Assembly (NCBI RefSeq): GCF_034422975.1
Contig: NZ_CP139873.1
Span: forward strand, 62,001-126,000
Length of the DNA: 64,000 nucleotides
Direction of reading: 5' to 3'
Origin: Idiomarina sp. PL1-037
Lineage (GTDB): Bacteria; Pseudomonadota; Gammaproteobacteria; Enterobacterales; Alteromonadaceae
This document shows, piece by piece, positions 60,813-64,000 of this stretch (the first letter of the stretch is position 1; the number at the start of each line of letters is the position of its first letter). The notes below the pieces were generated by a model. It saw only the letters and a program-made list of their open reading frames with translations, was not told the origin of the DNA and ran no database searches. The position numbers and the translations under genes were made by a program.

Positions 60813-61550
60813 ATGAATAACAACAACGTAAAAAAACAACTTACCGTACAAAAACGCATTAACGTAGCACTTAGCATTGGCCTCGTTTCACTAGCGGGAT
60901 ACGTTGGCCTTGCCAAGCCAACGGTTGCTGAGTTTGAAGAAATTAGTGTCGAGCGCTTAAACATTGTAGAGAAAAATGGTTATAACCGTATGGTACTTGC
61001 TAACTCAGATAAATCGCCAGGTGCCATTAAACAAGGTAAGGAAGTGTTTAAACACAATACACCGCGGCCAGGCATGATTTTCTATAACGACGAAGGTACA
61101 GAAAACGGTGGCTTTGTGTTTCGCGGCGAAAAGTTGAACGACAAAGTGAATCATGGTTTGCACATGTCATTTGACCGCTACAACCAAGACCAAACCTTAA
61201 TGATGCAACACATCGAAATGGATGATTACATGATAACCGGCCTAACCGTGATGGATAGACCAGACACCGCGATGGACTTTGAAATGACTAACCGCTTTAT
61301 GGAAGCGCAAAAAGCAGGCGATACAAAAGCTATGAATGAAATTGAGAAGTACATGGTTGAGAATAAATTACTCGGTGCACGCCGCGCATTTTACGGCACG
61401 CTAAATGGTGATTCTCGTCTGCAATTAAGCGATGCGGATGGTAAAAAACGTATTCAAATGGTAGTAACCAAAGACGGTGAAGCTAAACTAGAATTTTTAG
61501 ATGCTAATGGAAAGGTTATTATGCGCCTTCCAGAAACAGCTGAACAATAA
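60813..61550 (+). CDS. Membrane-anchored protein of unknown function, first gene of LytTR cassette
   Basis: A 245-residue protein not recognised. It has a short basic N-terminus and one hydrophobic segment at about 17-35 (INVALSIGLVSLAGYVGLA), so it is membrane-anchored or exported. The rest is polar. Two similar strand-turn-strand units appear: VERLNIVEKNGYNRMVLAN near the N-terminus and SRLQLSDADGKKRIQMVV near the C-terminus, the latter followed by GEAKLEFLDANGKVIMRLP, which suggests a small beta-rich repeat fold. It has a good AAAGAGG ribosome site and is followed after 16 bases by the sensor kinase. Confidence 0.75.
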   Translation: MNNNNVKKQLTVQKRINVALSIGLVSLAGYVGLAKPTVAEFEEISVERLNIVEKNGYNRMVLANSDKSPGAIKQGKEVFKHNTPRPGMIFYNDEGTENGGFVFRGEKLNDKVNHGLHMSFDRYNQDQTLMMQHIEMDDYMITGLTVMDRPDTAMDFEMTNRFMEAQKAGDTKAMNEIEKYMVENKLLGARRAFYGTLNGDSRLQLSDADGKKRIQMVVTKDGEAKLEFLDANGKVIMRLPETAEQ

Positions 61551-61566
61551 AAATAGGAATAAGCGC

Positions 61567-62565
61567 GTGCCAAAGGCAATTAATTATCTGGTTCTATTTG
61601 TATTTTCATTGTTAATAGTGCTCTACGCAGCACTATTAACAACACCGAATGGGCAAAGCCTTAACATTCATTTAGATGCGCCTTTTTGGATATTCTTACA
61701 ATGCGTGATTGCCCAGTGGCTAACCCTTAAGGTTTATCGTTTTGTAAAGCAAGGTAATAGCTCAATAATGGCGCACATAGCTAAGGTGTTTTTTGCTAGT
61801 AACCTAGTGTTTAGTACCTTAATTACTGCATTTGTTTTAGTACTTGAAACTGCCATTGGCATTCAGCAAGTCGATGGCATACACATGGTTGCAACGCTTG
61901 GTATGAACGCCTTGTTACATGCGCTAGTGGGTGCCTACTCGCTAGCCTTTGAGTTGGTAACACGATTACAAAGACAGCAATTAGTGTTGGCAAAAAAAGA
62001 AAAAGCCTTGCTCAATAGCCAAGTCAAAACCCTGCAACAGCATATTGACCCGCATTTTTTATTTAATAACTTAAATGTGCTGTCCGCCTTAATCGTAAAA
62101 GATCCCGATGAGGCAGAAGAATATTTAGCGCAGTTCAGCGATATTTATCGTTATATTCTTGAAAACAAGTCAAAAAATTTAGTGCGCCTGACAAATGAAC
62201 TCGCATTTGCCAAGCATTACATGGCACTTATTAATGCGCGCTTTAATGGTGCCTACACGCTCAATGTGAAGCAAAGCGAGGGAGCAAATGCATCAGAAAT
62301 TATTCCGTGCGCACTGCAACTAGCCATTGAAAATGTGGTAAAACATAACGCGGCGAGTAGTGATAACCCGCTTGAAATCACAATAGATATTCAAAGTGAT
62401 TGCATTGTAATTAGAAACCCGCTTCGCTTAAAAGAGTTTAAAGTACAATCGACAAAAATTGGTCTGACGCATTTAAATGCGCAGTGCCAAGCCATTTTTA
62501 ATCAATCAATTTTAGTCAATGAAAGCGACGGCCATTTCACACTCACATTGCCTCTTGGAGTTTAA
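61567..62565 (+). CDS. LytS-type sensor histidine kinase
   Basis: A 332-residue kinase of the His_kinase (LytS/YehU) class. Four membrane segments cover about 5-24, 38-57, 70-93 and 105-128, with no large periplasmic domain. The phosphorylated His163 lies in IDPHFLFNNLN, and the ATPase N box is in LQLAIENVVKHNAA. The open frame continues into the upstream gene, but the GTG at 61567 with AGGA eight bases earlier is the reasonable start. It pairs with the LytTR regulator six bases downstream. Confidence 0.88.
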   Translation: MPKAINYLVLFVFSLLIVLYAALLTTPNGQSLNIHLDAPFWIFLQCVIAQWLTLKVYRFVKQGNSSIMAHIAKVFFASNLVFSTLITAFVLVLETAIGIQQVDGIHMVATLGMNALLHALVGAYSLAFELVTRLQRQQLVLAKKEKALLNSQVKTLQQHIDPHFLFNNLNVLSALIVKDPDEAEEYLAQFSDIYRYILENKSKNLVRLTNELAFAKHYMALINARFNGAYTLNVKQSEGANASEIIPCALQLAIENVVKHNAASSDNPLEITIDIQSDCIVIRNPLRLKEFKVQSTKIGLTHLNAQCQAIFNQSILVNESDGHFTLTLPLGV

Positions 62566-62570
62566 GTAGC

Positions 62571-63314
62571 ATGAATATTGTCATTATTGAAGATGAGCCG
62601 CTGGCGGCAGAGAAACTGGTTAATTACATCACGCGCTTTGATGGCAGTGCCAATGTGGAAAAAATATGCGATAAGGTTGCCGATGTCATTTCGTTTTTTC
62701 AAACTGAACCCGCGGTTGATTTGATTTTTTCTGATATTGAATTGCTAGACGGCCAAGTATTTAGCGCCTTTGAAGAAATCGATTTACCTTGCCCTGTTAT
62801 TTTTACGACGTCGTATAACGCATTTTGGACCCAGGCTTTTGATAATCAGGGCGTCGCATACTTATTAAAACCCTTTACTTATAAGCGTTTTACAAGCGCA
62901 ATGACGAATTATGAATCGTTAAAAGCAAATTTAAATCAAACGAAACAGCTGATTCAAAATCGAAGCACAAACCGCTATAAATCGCGTTTTTTACTGAAAC
63001 ACGCCAATGCCGTGGCCATTTTAAATGTGGAAGATGTTGTGTGTATCCGCGCTGCATCGGGCGTACTTTCAGCGTATGATAATGTGGGTAATCACCATCT
63101 GTTATCGGGCAATTCGATGACCGAACTTGAAGCCGAGCTTAATCCCGATCACTTTTTTAGGCTTAATCGCAGCGATATTGTGAATATTCACTTTGTTACT
63201 TCATTTGAAAACTATGGCAAAGAAACGCTGGCAGTAAACTTAAGTCATATCAATGAGCCACTCATCACTAGCAAAACACGCACTAGCGAGTTTAAAAAAT
63301 GGCTAGCTAGTTAG
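62571..63314 (+). CDS. LytTR-family response regulator
   Basis: A 247-residue regulator. The receiver (about 1-120) has E7/D8, phosphorylated Asp55 in IFSDIELLDG, and Lys100 in YLLKPFTYK. The LytTR DNA-binding domain (about 140-245) contains FLLKHANAVAILNVEDVVCI and HFFRLNRSDIVNIHFV. It probably controls its own operon and possibly genes beyond the window. This is the third gene of the cassette, after which no terminator was found. Confidence 0.92.
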   Translation: MNIVIIEDEPLAAEKLVNYITRFDGSANVEKICDKVADVISFFQTEPAVDLIFSDIELLDGQVFSAFEEIDLPCPVIFTTSYNAFWTQAFDNQGVAYLLKPFTYKRFTSAMTNYESLKANLNQTKQLIQNRSTNRYKSRFLLKHANAVAILNVEDVVCIRAASGVLSAYDNVGNHHLLSGNSMTELEAELNPDHFFRLNRSDIVNIHFVTSFENYGKETLAVNLSHINEPLITSKTRTSEFKKWLAS

Positions 63315-63372
63315 CGGAGCGCAGATTGAATTTAACGTACTCGATGAGTTGCCGTGACTCGTCGAATTCATT

Positions 63373-63579
63373 TCACTTTTTAGCCACGCAGTAAAAGCTT
63401 AAGTGCATCGCAAAACCATTATTGAAACCTACGCTACGCGCATTAATGAAGTCTTCAAGCTTAAAGCCTGCTTGAATGACCAATGAGCAGTAAGTCGTTG
63501 AAGTCATAGTTTTGGTAAATAGATGACAGCCTATGTTTAATAAAGTCCAGTGTTTCTGAGCCTCACATACAGTTTTCGC
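63373..63579 (-). pseudogene. Truncated coding remnant, C-terminal end of an unidentified protein
   Basis: An open frame of about 68 codons without start near the expected beginning ends VGFNNGFAMHLSFYCVAKK and stop. Upstream it is closed by a TAA at 63580-63582. The composition is that of a globular enzyme tail (VIQAGFKLEDFINARS); it faintly resembles the C-terminus of small SAM-dependent methyltransferases, which is a guess. The rest of the gene is absent. Confidence 0.4.
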
Positions 63580-63581
63580 TT

Positions 63582-63628
63582 AGAGTTTCATACAAACCCC
63601 AAACGAAATTTTGCTTCTTAGAAACTCT
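63582..63628. repeat. Inverted repeat next to the coding remnant
   Basis: AGAGTTTC (63582-63589) and GAAACTCT (63621-63628) flank 31 bases. It abuts the point where the remnant at 63373-63579 loses its frame, so it may mark a rearrangement end. The remaining interval to 63883 shows no gene. Confidence 0.4.
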
Positions 63629-63883
63629 GATCCGTTTGAGATGACGCAGCGTAATTATGCTTGCTAATTAAACACTAGGTAGATCATGCGCCAAGCGACT
63701 GATCCAGCTGCCAAACAGCGATAATAACGATACTGCTTGACACAAAAAAACGTTTCCTAATGAATAATCATTAAGATGATAGCCGGTGCGGCCGATAGCT
63801 GAGATAAGATAAATTTAACCGATAACAGAAGAGTGGTTAAAGGTTTAAAATGTAACTTCAAATAATATCCCACAGAGGTTTAA

Positions 63884-64000
63884 ATGTTTTTTAGAAAACG
63901 AAAACAACGCCGTCAACTGGCCGAAGCGATGGCAAGTAGTGTTTTTGCAGTCGTCAATATTGACGAGAGTAATTTGATTACATTCTTCAATGATTCAGCA
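63884..64000 (+). CDS. Probable PAS/chemotaxis-type protein, N-terminal part only
   Basis: The first 39 codons of a gene that runs off the right edge: a basic start MFFRKRKQRRQLAEAMASS followed by VFAVVNIDESNLITFFNDSA, here given as two parts. The second part looks like the first strand of a PAS domain (phrase I-TFFNDSA), as in soluble or membrane-less chemotaxis receptors and sensor kinases. AGAGG lies five bases before the ATG. The effector domain is not in the window. Confidence 0.55.
   Translation, partial: MFFRKRKQRRQLAEAMASSVFAVVNIDESNLITFFNDSA

Noticed and set aside
63582..63628. Integron attC site
   Set aside because: The inverted repeat lacks the GTTRRRY core and the second pair of short arms, and no integron integrase is present.

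Overview
The window is a 64 kb stretch of a gammaproteobacterial chromosome. Protein wording and gene order suggest Alteromonadales, most likely Idiomarina or a close relative (an inference from recall, no search was run). It is split into a long conserved backbone (1 to about 57,000) and a short accessory segment (about 57,060 to the right edge) that begins directly after a tRNA-Arg gene.

Backbone, left part: the replication-gene neighbourhood. Minus-strand mnmE, yidC, yidD, rnpA and rpmH diverge from plus-strand dnaA, dnaN, recF and gyrB. The intergenic region between them has DnaA boxes and a convincing promoter on each side. Two perfect 16-bp parS sites lie inside recF and a third, with one mismatch, inside pepQ; together they look like a ParB loading zone close to the origin. 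Next come glyQS, tag, an acetyltransferase, tusA and fadBA, then slt, pepQ and a YigZ-like gene facing the def-fmt-rsmB-trkA operon.

Backbone, middle: dprA-smg-(topoisomerase-type zinc finger)-tsaC-hemF-aroE form a tight plus-strand operon, followed by polA, an EamA transporter with engB, a cytochrome c4 gene, yihI, a DUF2489 gene and cysE. Two gene-free stretches here, after polA and before yihI, end in strong intrinsic terminators and lie where E. coli has the small RNAs Spot 42 and CsrC; both are reported as small-RNA candidates. Then come a PAS-containing chemotaxis receptor, a cold-shock gene with its own promoter and long leader, an isochorismatase-like hydrolase, purEK, an overlapping operon of an S9 peptidase, prephenate dehydratase and carboxylesterase, alr, and a short-Q-loop cytochrome bd oxidase operon with a 34-residue DUF2474-type subunit too short for usual ORF calling. 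A secreted M17 aminopeptidase, a lipoprotein of the serine beta-lactamase family and an LpxH-like phosphoesterase complete the backbone.

Accessory segment: tRNA-Arg(CCG) is followed by AT-richer DNA with decayed pieces (a possible integrase-associated tail, an IS3-family transposase fragment, a decayed coding tail near 63,500), two related degenerate palindromes, and two regulatory cassettes. The first is a secreted alpha/beta hydrolase with an OmpR-type regulator and histidine kinase. The second is an unrecognised membrane-anchored protein with a LytS-type histidine kinase and a LytTR response regulator, preceded by direct repeats 21 bp apart; it is the best candidate here for an undescribed system. 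The window ends inside the start of a probable PAS/chemotaxis-type protein. No CRISPR array, rRNA or intact insertion sequence was seen.
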